Source: Fragum whitleyi (lineage: Eukaryota > Mollusca > Bivalvia > Cardiida > Cardiidae). Taken from it: a stretch of 64,000 nucleotides of DNA. Shown here piece after piece: positions 11,022-21,997 of the stretch. A program made the translations under genes and the position numbers. Positions within the stretch are counted from its first letter, which is position 1; every line of letters starts with the position of its first letter. Location: assembly GCA_948146395.1 (NCBI GenBank), contig OX411544.1:38782630-38846629 (forward strand). The letters are read 5' to 3'. A model generated the notes under the pieces. That model saw nothing but the letters and a program-made list of their open reading frames with translations, was not told the origin of the DNA and searched no databases.

Positions 11022-13197
11022 GTGTTATATACTGTGTATGGAAAATCCTGTAGGATCTTAATAGGTTTTAAATAAAGCAGTACCTCTTTAGATTCAATTT
11101 AGTATCTCTAAAGGCTTCTCTCTACAAAATCACTGTTTGTATCGTTAAATGCATGATACAATCTTTCTACATCAAGTAAAGATAATGAAAATTACACTTT
11201 AAAAACACAAAAATATCTTGGAATGTCTATACGGGCGAATTTTTGATCCGCGTAAGATTGTCGAGACTTCAGAGCAAAAACAAAGTTTGTGTCTGTACAC
11301 TGTATAGGCAGATACTATGTTTTTGATTTAAACCTTCGCTATTGCAACTTGTAGTAATTTGCCGGAAATGTGTGTTTATTGAGGTCGTGAACTCTTGAAC
11401 TTCTACACACCCCTGATTGGCCATATCAAACGTGATGACCTACTACGATTTTACCTGCCTCCTTATGAATGAAGTCTTTGCTTATAAGTTACGAAAGGTC
11501 AAGTTTACAAACGAATGGAATGTTCCTGCCGTATTTCTCCTATTACACGCGCCCGAGCGCGGTGCAAAACGTCGTGGGGCGCTATTATTTCAGACTCTTT
11601 TACTTCAGTAAAAAAATACGTATTTTTGGTACCTTAGAGAAGCAAACTGTTAACATGTTCCTAATTATCGATTGAAATACGTATGCTGCCCAATACGCTT
11701 TTCTATTTATCTATTAAGGCTATTGATTTAAAAAATAAAATAAAATGTTAGCTAATGAATTGTAATTCTGTCATTTTAAGTCATGTATCGAAATACGGTC
11801 ATCCTGGACCATTAATTGCAGCTTTCAAAAGCAAGTGATTGCGTTATTAAGCAGAAGCCGAGATTATTATTATTGTTATTATTTGTACAAGGTAGGAAAT
11901 TCCAGACGATGCAATATTCAATGTTCCGCTACCGATGGACAAAGCGGTCTAATAAATAATTACCTATTCACGTATGAAATAAATAATCCTGTATTAAATC
12001 CTAAAATTTCGTGATGTGTAAATGCACCCGGTACACGAAATGAAAGTGTTTCGTAGTGAAAACACAACACGTCTGGAGCTAGCTGGGTCACCGCGTGTCG
12101 GCACGCTTTGAAGTCCCCAGATTCTTGCAAGCGGCGACGTCGCTTTTGAAATAAGTCACACACGAGATTTTACGGGGTTTTTCCTATTTTAACAGTATGA
12201 ATTGTGACTAGGATTTAATCATTTGACTCGGATATTTTGTATATTTGCAGAAGGTGAAATGATTTCAGAAATATTTTCGTAACAACGAAAGGGGGTTTTG
12301 TTCGCATGTGACTTATGAAGAATAACGAGAAATAGTTTTAATTTTGTGTTAAATTTTAACCTTTCGCACTTCCGGAAGACTGCACGATTTAGGACGCGCT
12401 AGTTTTTCAGATGTTGAACGATCTTGTAATGACGCAACCAGCCTTATCCTGATAGGAATTTAAGATAGTTAACCCACAATCTATTGAACATTACGTCGTG
12501 GAGTAGCAGCTTTTGAAATTAAATTCGAGACCGGATTTTTCACCACGGACCGTGGACGGTTGGATGATGTTGGTCGGATGGTCAAGGGCCTGGGAATCGT
12601 ATTTATGGGGGAGCGCGTTTATTAGGGAGGGCGCGTCTAAATTCTCATTGAAACATAAATACGCACCACTTGACATTGACCAACCTTGATATGAAATGAA
12701 ATTTAACCCATTACCAGACAACTTATGTTCTCAACTACCAAATTTACACCTCTTGCTTAAATCCCGTTTTTATCTTAAAGCTTGTTGTTGCATACTTGTG
12801 TAATGTAAATATCTTCGGTTACGGGTATTTTTGTATCATAATACCCAAATCCCATTCCCTGTTGTTGTTTTTTTTTCGTTTTAAACAAGGCCGGAAAACA
12901 GGGGATATAGCAATCTCGGTACGATTTACTGTTAATATATGAATGTGGTGAATAGATAAATAAATAAAAGAATCAAATGAACAAATATCCCAACACGATA
13001 GACCTAATTTCAAATTTAACATCGAATGGATTTTTTTTTCAAAGTACTTGACATCGTAACTACAACTGTATAGTAGCGCTTCTATCCCTCGGATGGCTCT
13101 AGACTTTCCTCAATACAATCATTCATCTATTTGTTTTACGGGAAGTATGTAAAATATTACAAAAAACGAAACTTGGATTGTGAATAAATCGTCTGTG
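11022..13197. other. Interior of the TTAA element; no gene recognised
   Basis: About 2.2 kb with only short ORFs (under 80 codons) on both strands. None shows a transposase motif that I can recognise. If a transposase was here it is beyond recognition by eye. Confidence 0.5.
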
Positions 13198-13330
13198 GAC
13201 TGGAGCACCTTTACCTTAATATGCAAATTGGTATTTCTCGCACCAGAACTGTAATGAGTATACATCCGTACGTAGCTGCCATCTTCTACCCTCTTAGGTT
13301 TACGATTATCTGCCGTTTGGTAGGAGCAAT
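13198..13330 (-). mobile_element. tRNA-type SINE, worn fragment
   Basis: Fragments ACTGGAGCACCTT, TTGGTATTTCTCGCACCAGA and TAGGTTTACGATTATCTGCC match the SINE body in the usual order, minus orientation. No head or tail. Confidence 0.45.
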
Positions 13331-13727
13331 AGAATTTAAACAACGACTAAATTTGGACAATTCATTAGCTGTACAAAATACCTTCCTACATAGATTTCAT
13401 CGAATTGTTTTTTTTTTGTTTGTTTTTTTTTAATTCATTTTTACGCAATGGCATCAGATAATTATTCTTTCACGACACTGAATATTACCGAAAGAGACCA
13501 AAACACAATTACGAAACAGCGGTCTTTTAATTCGGAGGATGGGGGGGACCCCATTCAGGTCGTACCAGAGCCATAGCGGATAACGTTTAAAAGTCAAAAT
13601 GCAGAAAGACTGCTGTTTAATCTGCTAAAATATGGGTTCCGCATGTGGAAATTGAATTACCTTTCTGACTGCTATTTTTTGAGTTAAGAAAAGAATCATT
13701 AGTCTAGACACTATAGTTGCCTGTTTT

Positions 13728-13830
13728 CTTTTCTCTAGGCTTATCGCTATCTGTCTATTGGTCTGTCTCTGTCTGTCACTCTCTCTACCTTTCTTTTCCT
13801 CTCTTTCTCATTCTTTGAATTTAGAATTTT
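13728..13830. repeat. Pyrimidine-rich tract
   Basis: Strand-asymmetric CT-rich stretch with CTGTCTGTC and CTCTCTCTACC words. Low complexity. Confidence 0.7.
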
Positions 13831-14249
13831 GACGAGATACTTTCCCTTGATTATTTTTTACATTTATAATTTCTCTTTTCTCAACGAATTCAATATTTCA
13901 CTTTAGAATGCCAACAGATTCGTTCACCATCAGTACTTTCAGTGCTTTGATTCTATTTGAATGTGCAAAGAAATTAAACGAATAGCTCGGGCGTTCTTGG
14001 ACTTTCAAAATGAAACTTTTTTCGTGAAAATCGGCCGATTAATTCAGAAAATATTTGCAAATATTGATTTTGGCGGGTCGAAAAGGGGTTGGCCCCTTAA
14101 TGACGTCACGACGTCAAATGAACGGGCTTCAGACCCTTTTCATTGCGTGTTCGCTAATTCTCGCACTTCAAATACAAATATCTGAAATTATTGTCAGATT
14201 TTAAGAAAGTCGAAAATTCGACTATGTTATCTGTCCGCAGTTACCTTAA

Positions 14250-15468
14250 ATAAGCCCCATCTTGCCACGCCTATATTTATGGGGGGTATCACGACAACGA
14301 CGACAACGACGACGACACGAAGGCTATAGCAATACCTCGGGTTTTCTCCGACAACAGCCGAGCTAAAAAGGGTCACCCAAGGTACATTCTGTTAAAGTTT
14401 CATTGAAATTGGCCAAGTGGTTCAGGGGGAGATGTCGTTCAACGATTTTGGCCTCAAATAAGCCCCGCCCTGACACGCCCATATTTATGGGCCAATCAAA
14501 ATTTCGCGAACAAACTTTGAAAAGGTTCACCCAAGGAACATCCTGGTAAAGTTTCATTGAAATCAACCCAGTGGTTCAGGAGGAGATGTCGTTCAAAGAT
14601 TTCGGGCTAAAAATAAGCCCCGCCCTGCCACGCCAATATGTATGGGCGAATAAAAATTTTGCGAACAAATTTTAAAAAGGGCTACCCAAGGAACATTCAG
14701 GTGAAGTTTCATTGAAATTGGCCCATTAGTTTAGGAGGAGATGTCAGTCAAAGATTTCTGGCTCAAAATAAGCCCTGCCCTGCCATGTCCATATTTATGA
14801 GCGTATCAAACTTTTGCGACTAACTTTGAAACGGGTCACAAAAGGAACATTTTGGTAAAGTTTCAATGAAATCTACCTTGTGGTTCAGGAGGGGGTGTCA
14901 TTCAAAGATTTCAGGCTCAAAACAGCTCCGCCCTGCCACCCCCATATTTATGGGCGTATCAAAATATCGCAAACAATTTTTGAAACGGGTCACCCATGGA
15001 ACATTCTGGTAAAGTTTCATTGAAATCGGCCAAGTGATTCAAGAGGAGATGTCGTTCAAAGATTTCGGGCTCAAATTAAGCCCCACCCTACCACGCCCAT
15101 ATTTATTGGCCAATCAAAATTTCGCGAACAATTTTTGAAAAGATTCACCCAAGGTACTATCTGGTAAAGTTTCATTGAAATCGGCCAAGTTGTTCAGGAG
15201 GAGATGTCGTTAAAAGATTTCGGGCTCAAATTAAGCCCCACCCTACCACGCCCATATTTATTGGCCAATCAAAATTTCGCGAACAATTTTTGAAAAGATT
15301 CACCCAAGGTACTATCTGGTAAAGTTTCATTGAAATCGGCCAAGTTGTTCAGGAGGAGATGTCGTTAAAAGATTTCGGGCTCTAAATAAGCCCCGCCCTG
15401 CCACGCCCACATTTATGCGCCAAAATTTCGCGAACAATTTTTGAAGAGGGTCATCTTAGGAACATTCT
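14250..15468 (+). mobile_element. PL-B element, monomer array (split copy, piece 2 of 3)
   Basis: About seven monomers of 155 bp with AAAGTTTCATTGAAATCGG, AGGAGGAGATGTCGTT and ATAAGCCCCGCCCTGCCACG. GGTCACCCAAGG-type starts fall near 14369, 14525, 14683, 14836, 14988, 15145 and 15298. The unit 15061-15215 is repeated without a mismatch at 15216-15370. The first monomer is interrupted by a PL-A 3' end. Confidence 0.85.
14287..14368 (+). mobile_element. PL-A 3' end embedded in a PL-B monomer
   Basis: ACGACAACGACGACAACGAC, CTATAGCAATACCTCGGG and ACAGCCGAGCTAAAAA are the PL-A tail. PL-B monomer sequence stops just left of it (ATATTTATGGG) and resumes just right of it (GGGTCACCCAAGG), so only a 5'-deleted PL-A remnant is present. 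Confidence 0.7.
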
Positions 15469-15599
15469 TAGTCTAGGCGCTTATGTAAAAATATTGGATT
15501 CGATCGTGACACGTCGGACGAAAGTGACAGTTTTTGTTTAAGTAAGCTACCACCATAAGATAACTTTTGCACTGGGGGTGCCCGACTTGACGTGTCCAG

Positions 15600-17160
15600 A
15601 TACATAAGAGCGATTTCTAAATTCGGATAGATGTCTATCCGGATACTCTTCCTTATATTTTAAAATTCGGAAAGTATCTTCGCTACACGTACAAAGATGA
15701 CACCAAAGGGGCGTTTTTGTCTCAACTTCACTCATATGAAGCCCCCACATCAATAAAAGTGGTAATTTCAATAGTCGACCGTGTGTTTGTCCATCCGTCT
15801 GTAGGCCTATCTTCACATATCGCTAAACTTCATTATATACTCAGCATAAAAAGAAAGTATCCACTTTTCTTTTGTCAATATATTCTATAATTTTAAGATT
15901 AAATGATCAGTTAAGGTACCATTCTGTTTGCAGCGCTTCGTTTTCGCGCGCAAACATGATTTTTCATTCAAGCAACATGTCATTTTTGGTGTTTTCCAAT
16001 AAATGTCGAAATGTTTGTTTTCTACCTCGACGTACGTCATGTGTTCGACCGTGAGTTTCTATTCAAATGAGTGTAACCTCTAAAGCTCTGTGGTTAAGAA
16101 AACCAAACAATAGTTGTGCTCCGAACAACGCAGTTTTGTAATGAGACCGAGAAAAATTTGACCACAAGCGTAATCAAAAACCGTCAAACGTTGAGCAAAG
16201 ACGTAACGCCAAATTTTCTCATTCACGTAGACGCGATTGCCTCTACGTTTCCTAAACACCATTTCAAAGCGGAAGTGAGATAAAGACCGAACCTTTAAAA
16301 ACGTCAATTTTAAAACTATGTCAATTGCCATTACATTCTTGACGGGTTTGAGGCGAGCAAATTTCCTTGAAATTCATTCGAGTCTCTTCAATGAGGAAGA
16401 TGAAGCGATGACATAACGTGAAAATGCAAATGTTGTTTTGTCTTCAGCAAAAATTAAAAAGAGCATATTGTGATTGGTTTTCTTGACAAGGAACGAGCAG
16501 AGAGAATTTTGAAATTTTGATCTCTGAATCTGCGTAAGATGTTTTATGAATGTTTGTGTTCATTTAACGTACTTTAAGTAGGAATAAGCAGAAGGAATCA
16601 AGTTGTCTTATCGATCTAGAATACCAAACGCAATAATATTGCATTTCGCAAGCTTAAAACGGTCAGAAAACCATTTGAATATCTAATTGAGAGTCTGTTA
16701 TTTTTATAAAAACGACCCCCTGGCTACGTTAGCGCCTACAATCCGGTAGCGGCTACTTCAAATCACAAAAAACTTTTCAAATTTATTTCCAAATGATTAG
16801 GGCGTAATTTGTGATATATTTCATAGAATTCCTGTGTGTACTTTTAAAGAAATCCAAAGTTTTATTGGGTGGATGCTTTTTTATTTTTGCTCAGTATATA
16901 TTTATTTTGACAATCATACTTGAGGCAGATTGCATATAACTTGATCTTAGTCATTTCCTATTTGTAAGTATCACTTGATGTCGAAGTTAATGTTATCTGG
17001 TATATCTGTTCATAGCCATTGCGCTGTAGCCGGGATACATAAGAGTGTTCTCTCAAGTACGAGACCGGTCTCAGGTTAAATAACCTCTGCCGCAAGGATA
17101 TTCGTTCTATGAATCGCCTCTCACCAAAGAGCTGCTTGAGGCTCGAATAGTGGTACTGAC
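15600..17160. other. Interior of the TCT-flanked element; no gene recognised
   Basis: About 1.5 kb without a recognisable ORF. Short ORFs near 15872 and 16080-16331 show no domain motif. Confidence 0.45.
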
Positions 17161-17164
17161 GCCG

Positions 17165-17434
17165 TCATACCGCAGTTGATAGTGCCGTCTGATTTCAAAT
17201 TATGGGGTTCCGAATTCGATCTCCGATGCTGCCGCACATCCTTTCCGATTTATTTTCCCATAAATGGAAGGATTTTCATGAATATATGTGGGATTAACAG
17301 CTCAGAGACTAGGAAAGGATGTAATGGTAGCACGGGTATGGAAAATGCAGAGAAGCCATGGGTACTAGCTCTAGCAGCCGCGATGTGACACCTAAAAGCT
17401 TTTAAAATCGATATAAACCCCCATTCAAATAAAT
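17165..17434 (+). mobile_element. tRNA-type SINE, full length, diverged
   Basis: Head has TACCGCAGTTGATAGTGCCG (A-box region) and GGTTCCGAATTCGATCTCCG (B-box region, with an insertion). Body ends AGCTCTAGCAGCCGCGATGT. Tail AACCCCCATTCAAATAAA. Lies inside the TCT-flanked element, so it is younger than that insert. Confidence 0.65.
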
Positions 17435-17809
17435 GATGGTAAAAGTGTTGTGAGTGATATAAAAACTGAAGGATTTGGTGTTCCTGCAGCCGCGATTTGA
17501 CGTATGGTCAAAATTATTTATTTTTTCAGATTATGCCATAATCCAAGAAAAATATTGATTGCCACCTGCAGCTTTATTCCTAAAAGTTATAAGATATTCG
17601 TGATAGAACACATCGTTGTTTTTTTTTAAAGATTTTTCATCTATTAAAGAATTGTACAAGACTTGCACTGCTGTTCAAGGGTAACAGGTGACATCCTATA
17701 TAAATGATAATAATATCTATAACATTTTATGATGATGATAACAATAAAATTACTGCATGAGCAGTGCATGTGACTACAAATGCTCAGCTATTCGGTGCTA
17801 TGTAGTGTA

Positions 17810-18380
17810 TAGCGGGTAGCGGATAGCGGGTGCCAATGCTCGGCTGTTTATTATTTCTTAGGCAAATGCAAATATATGAACTTGGTACCTACGGAAAGTT
17901 CTTGTCCCAAGCAATGATCATGTGAAAATTTGAAGGCTCTATGACTTACTATTCAAAAATTATGACCAAGGTTAAATTTTTTAAAGAAATTTGACCTTGA
18001 AAAGAAGACCTTGACATTGATTGAATAATGACCTTGAACTTGGTACCTACAGAAAAGTCTAGTCCCAAGCAAAATCATGTGAAATATGAAGGCTCTATGA
18101 CTTACCATTAAAAAGTTATGACCAAGATTTTCTTTAAGAAATTTGACCTTGAAAATGACCTTGACCTTGAGTGATGACCTTGAACTTGGTACCTACAGAA
18201 AGGTCTAGACCCAAGCAATGATCATGTTAATATGAAGGCTCTATCACTTACCATTCAAAAGTTATGGGCAAGGTTAAAGTTTGTCACGCCAACAGCAACG
18301 CCAATACCAACAAAAACGCCAACGCCACCAAGGTGATCATAATACCTCGAGTTTTCTTCGAAAACAGCCGAGCTTAAAAA
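17810..18380 (+). mobile_element. Pearl-like element, family PL-A, GACCTTGA subfamily
   Basis: 5' part is diverged (AGCGGGTGCCAATGCTCGGC). Monomers have GAACTTGGTACCTACAGAAA, CAATGATCATGTGAAATATG and TGACCTTGA words. Tail CCTCGAGTTTTCTTCGAAAA then CAGCCGAGCTTAAAAA, which has one extra T in the usual GAGCTAAAA. Confidence 0.75.
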
Positions 18381-18708
18381 ACGGGCATAGTTATTCGATG
18401 ATGCATCTAGTTACAGTACCCCATTGAAAGTATAGATTGCTCTTTAAGCATATTGAACAAATATTCTAACTAAAAAGCGAGTGTTTTACTTATACCAGCT
18501 CTGCGTTCCGGATAGAAAAATAAGTAAGTTTTCTAGAAATGGCACCCTGCATTTCCAAGAAAAGCGTAACTAACTATCGTTATCGTAAACGCATGGCTGA
18601 AATAAAAAAAACACACATAAAAAATAGAAGAAAAAAACGCACGACGCCGGTAAAACGAGGACGACAATGAAGACGCGGAGGTTATATTCATATCTTGGTT
18701 TTCTCCAT
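18381..18708 (+). mobile_element. PL-A fragment, directly after the previous copy
   Basis: GGGCATAGTTATTCGATGAT and ATGCATCTAGTTACAGTACC match the PL-A body at about 172-230. The CGCACGACGCC stretch and TTGGTTTTCTCC match its tail. The tail stops where a PL-D copy begins. Confidence 0.5.
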
Positions 18709-18900
18709 TTTTATGCCCCCGATAGGGAGGCATAATAAATTTGACTTGTCCGTCCGTCCGTCCGTCTGTCCGTCCGTCCGTCTGTCCGTCCGTCTGTCCG
18801 TCCGTCCGTCATTCCGTCCAAAAACTTTAACATTGGCCATAACTTCTAAATCAAAGCGGTGTCGGGGGCATTGTCATCTTACAGTGACAGCTCTTGTTTA
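18709..18900 (-). mobile_element. Pearl-like element, family PL-D, reverse orientation
   Basis: On the minus strand it reads AACAAGAGCTGTCACTGTAA, then AATGCCCCCGACACCGCTTT, then (GACGGACG)n and a terminal CTATCGGGGGCATAAAA. The array of CCGTCCGTC at 18751-18820 is its microsatellite. No monomer array: this is the minimal form of the element. Confidence 0.8.
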
Positions 18901-19555
18901 TTATTATTTTAATTATTATTGTTATTAAAAAAACCCTCTTAATTGCTTGATGCGCATTTTTTTGGAAAGAGTGTCCGTTTCTTTAGTTCTTTTTACCTTT
19001 GCAAAAACCAATAGGGCAATACGAGACACAATCGGGATATTTATGAATATTCGAATACATGTATTTTCATCTTGAACTTGTTGATAACAGACAAAATATT
19101 TGACCAATGGTCGCGGGTTACTAATTCTTGTTCAGAAAAAGGGAAATTCGTGGGTTTGAATAGTCATCTCTATATATTGCCAGCATTATTTTAAGTCTCT
19201 GCATCTAAAGATTGTGGGCTTATTATATCTATCGATCAGGCAAACTGTCTGACTGTCTATTTTTATTGTTTGGCAGGAGTATATACCTTTGTCAATTGTC
19301 AGGACTGGATGTATCATTCAGGTTATGATTACAAAAAGACTAGTTCTGAATTTTCTCCCGATTAAATGCATTTTCAATTAAAGGGACTTAATCGAATTAA
19401 GATTTAATTTAGATTATTCAATTTAAAAGAATGTATATGGAAAATATAAATGAGAATAAGGAATCATGACTGTTATAGAAATATCACTTCACCACTGTCC
19501 TGCATAGCTTCGCTGGTTTAGATAGAATGTCTGACACCTGCGTCAGGGAAGATCT

Positions 19556-19592
19556 TCCTTGGCTCAGTGGTTAGCGCATTGACGAAGCACAC
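19556..19592 (+). other. tRNA-like A-box fragment
   Basis: TTGGCTCAGTGGTTAGCGCA resembles a tRNA D-arm/A-box. No matching B box follows at the right distance, so I treat it as the remains of a SINE head and not as a tRNA gene. Confidence 0.35.
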
Positions 19593-19748
19593 GCTGCTGG
19601 ATACGTTAATGTAATGTCAATTATAGGCACTTCAATCCGGGCACCCCTAGTGCAAAATAGCCTTTTGCTAATAGAATCCTCTATAAATGAACAAAAAATT
19701 ACACTTTCGTCCGACTTGTCACGATTTTTTACCTACGCGACCCTACTA

Positions 19749-20210
19749 TCTGGTAAAGCTTCGTTGAAATCGGCCCAGTGGTTAAGGAGGAGATGTACTT
19801 CAAAGATTTTAGGCTAAAAAATAAAGCCCCGCCCTGCCACGCTCACATTTATGGGCCAATCATAATTTTGCAAACATTTTTTGAATGGGTCACCCAAGCA
19901 ACATTCTGGTAAAGTTTCATTGAATTCACTGAAATCGGCCCAGTGGTTCAGGAAGAGATGTCGTTCAAAGATTTCAAATTGAAATGCTACGCCCTGCCAC
20001 GCACATATTTAATGACCAATCAGAATTTAGCGAACAACTTTTAAAGAGGGTCACCCAAGGAACATCCTGGTAAAGTTTCATTGAAATCGGCCCAGTGGTT
20101 CAGAAGATTTAGTTTTTCTAAATTGTTGACGACGGACGACGCACGACGGACGACGGACTCAGCCTCCCCCTCAAAGCTCCCCTTGAGCACGTTGTGCTCA
20201 GGTGAGCTAA
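19749..20210 (+). mobile_element. PL-B element, 3' part (split copy, piece 3 of 3)
   Basis: Resumes within the monomer (TCTGGTAAAGCTTCGTTGAA), with two to three more monomers, then GACGGACGACGCACGACGG and the tail GAGCACGTTGTGCTC, AGGTGAGCTAA. It completes the element that starts at 9811. Confidence 0.8.
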
Positions 20211-20659
20211 CAAGAGAAATTATATATTTAATATATCCATTATCTGGGATGTTCAAAATTTGTTATTGGAATCCTCGTAACAGCACATTAAGGTATATCG
20301 TCGACGAAAGACTTAAACCTCGTTTCTACAGCTTGAATAAAGTGAGGCTATATGATTTTAGTCGCTCACAGATGTTATGATATAAGAGACTTCCCTGCTA
20401 ACAGCGGTTAAGTGTCAAGCTTATAGTTTCATTTGTTATTGAAATAGCATAACTAAAATCGTTTTTGCGAGCTGGGAATCCCAAATGGAAACTATGGCTG
20501 TCAATACTATCTGAAATGAGTCCCAAGAAACCTCTGTTTTGTTACTCTGTAATGCGTTGAACTAGTCGATTAAAAAAGTTTTGTTCAACTCTGTTCAAAA
20601 CGATACGCATTCTAACCACGTTAATGTTGGTAAAAATTTGAAGATATCTAAATATCTAG

Positions 20660-20786
20660 AACAAGAGCATCGCCTACGGGTGCCTACGCTCGGCTGTTGA
20701 GTGCTGAATGGTGAAATAAGTCTAAGTCGAAAAAGGGGCATAATTTGCGCAAAATACATCTAGATTTATACCCCTTGATAGTAATG
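20660..20786 (+). mobile_element. PL-A 5' end, truncated
   Basis: AACAAGAGCATCGCCTACGG, TGCCTACGCTCGGCTGTTGA and AAAAAGGGGCATAATTTGCG. Stops at ATCCCCTTGATAGTAATGTA, where TA-rich sequence begins. Confidence 0.75.
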
Positions 20787-21027
20787 TATATATATATTAT
20801 ATAATTATTTTTTTTTGTAAAATTAATCGGAAATTATCACTTCATCGTGTTGAAACTTTACAATATAAGATTCAATTTGGTAAGACAAGGAAAAAAGACA
20901 GATATTCCTTAATTTAGCGAAATTCGATTCTGAAATAATAAAGCAACTACTAACACCTAGAAGATTATTCTTAAGATTTGAGCCAACTTTTTACACATAC
21001 AATTCTGCCTGTTTGTCACATTCTATC

Positions 21028-21276
21028 AATTTGTTTGTTTGAATGGGTTTTACGTCGCTTTCAACAATTTCGCAGCTATATCGCGACGGCCAGGTCACCT
21101 AACAATGGATTTCCGGTATTTCTTACACCTGTACTACCATTACACCCTTTCCTAGCCTGCGACTGCTATCTCACATAGGTTTACGATCATCTACCCATTT
21201 GCCGCCACCGGGGATCGAACCCACGACTTCCAGATTGGAAGTCTTATGCCTAACCAACTGCGCTATGGTGGCGGCC
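21028..21276 (-). mobile_element. tRNA-type SINE, complete
   Basis: Best-preserved single copy. On the minus strand: GCCGCCACCATAGCGCAGTT (acceptor and A box), GGGTTCGATCCCCGG (B box) closing with GGTGGCGGC, which pairs with GCCGCCACC. The body follows with GACCTGGCCGTCGCGATA and GCTGCGAAATTGTTG. Tail AACCCATTCAAACAAACAAA. RNA polymerase III transcription is expected for an intact head (known for the class). Confidence 0.85.
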
Positions 21277-21306
21277 CCATTCTATCAAAGGTCAAAGTCG
21301 AAGTAT

Positions 21307-21404
21307 TTGTTAATTGGGAAATTTCAAATCGATACATGCGAAAAATGAAACATTATACATGAAAATATTTCGCATGTATCGATTTGAAGTTTCCCAATTG
21401 ACAA
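21307..21404. repeat. Near-perfect palindrome, 37-bp arms
   Basis: Arms 21307-21343 and 21368-21404 (key segment CAAATCGATACATGCGAAA) differ at two positions. Loop 24 nt. MITE/foldback-like, with no clear target duplication. Confidence 0.85.
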
Positions 21405-21997
21405 TTTCGTTATTTATGGACTGGATATAATAGACTGGTTCCGTCACCGACCTTGCCGCTTCTAACTTTCAAGCTTAGTTGGTTTTTTTTAATAGGTTGT
21501 AACTTCCATACCCATGTGCGATTCTTAAACACCGGAAAATAGACAAATTTCCGAATCTAAAAAACAGATTTGAATTTTTTGGGACGTTTCTACGTCACCA
21601 AGCGTTAGTACTACGTGAGAACAATCCTGTCAGTTGTTAATAGCTTTTCAAATAAATTGTACCGGCTTTGGTTCAATTTTCTTTTTTACAAGACTTACCT
21701 CCGCTCGATAACTGTGCATTTTGAAAATGGCTTTTTTCAAAAATTCTATACAATTAGAATATTAATCAAAAACATTTATTAAATGCGAAATCATCTGCCA
21801 ATCCTAGACCGAGTTTGCATTAACATTGAAACTTGCCGTTCTTGGGTCGAAACATTTTACATTGATCACATGTTTACATGGATAATTTCTTTTCGTCTCG
21901 TTTTATTTTCACCACAATGCCACCAGAAACGTCAACCTCCAGTGCTTTCAGCGCTTTGATTATATGAAGAAATGTGAAAGAGCAGCTTTAAACCCCA
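21405..21997. other. No gene; possible SINE 3' end at the right edge
   Basis: Unique-looking AT-rich sequence. The last 25 bp (GAAAGAGCAGCTTTAAACCC) resemble a SINE 3' end in plus orientation, which continues as CCCATACAAACAAAAC after the long-TIR element. Confidence 0.4.

Larger units (their letters stand above)
9999..14245. mobile_element. TTAA-flanked DNA transposon-like element, 4.25 kb
   Basis: Termini GGTAACTGCGGACA and TGTCCGCAGTTACC are exact inverted repeats, flanked by TTAA at 9995-9998 and 14246-14249. Inverted similarity continues in patches for about 170-250 bp, including a shared TGACGTCA-rich block and AAGGGGTCAACCCC/GGGGTTGGCCCCTT. TTAA duplication is the hallmark of piggyBac-type transposition (known), so that class is inferred. 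No transposase ORF is visible. Two decayed regions inside hold an inverted pair and a SINE fragment. Confidence 0.7.
15469..19748. mobile_element. TIR element of 4.28 kb inserted in PL-B, TCT flanks
   Basis: Inverted termini TAGTCTAGGCGC.. and ..GGGTCGCGACCCTACTA-type sequence give TIRs of about 120 bp; the clearest shared block is GTCGGACGAAAGTG on the left and CACTTTCGTCCGAC on the right, plus GCACTGGGGGTGCCCG/CGGGCACCCCTAGTGC. TCT flanks both ends (15466-15468, 19749-19751), and PL-B reads straight across if the insert is removed. No transposase seen. Superfamily undetermined. Confidence 0.7.

Noticed and set aside
18740..18820. Stand-alone CCGTCCGTC satellite
   Set aside because: It is the internal microsatellite of a reversed PL-D copy, not an independent array.
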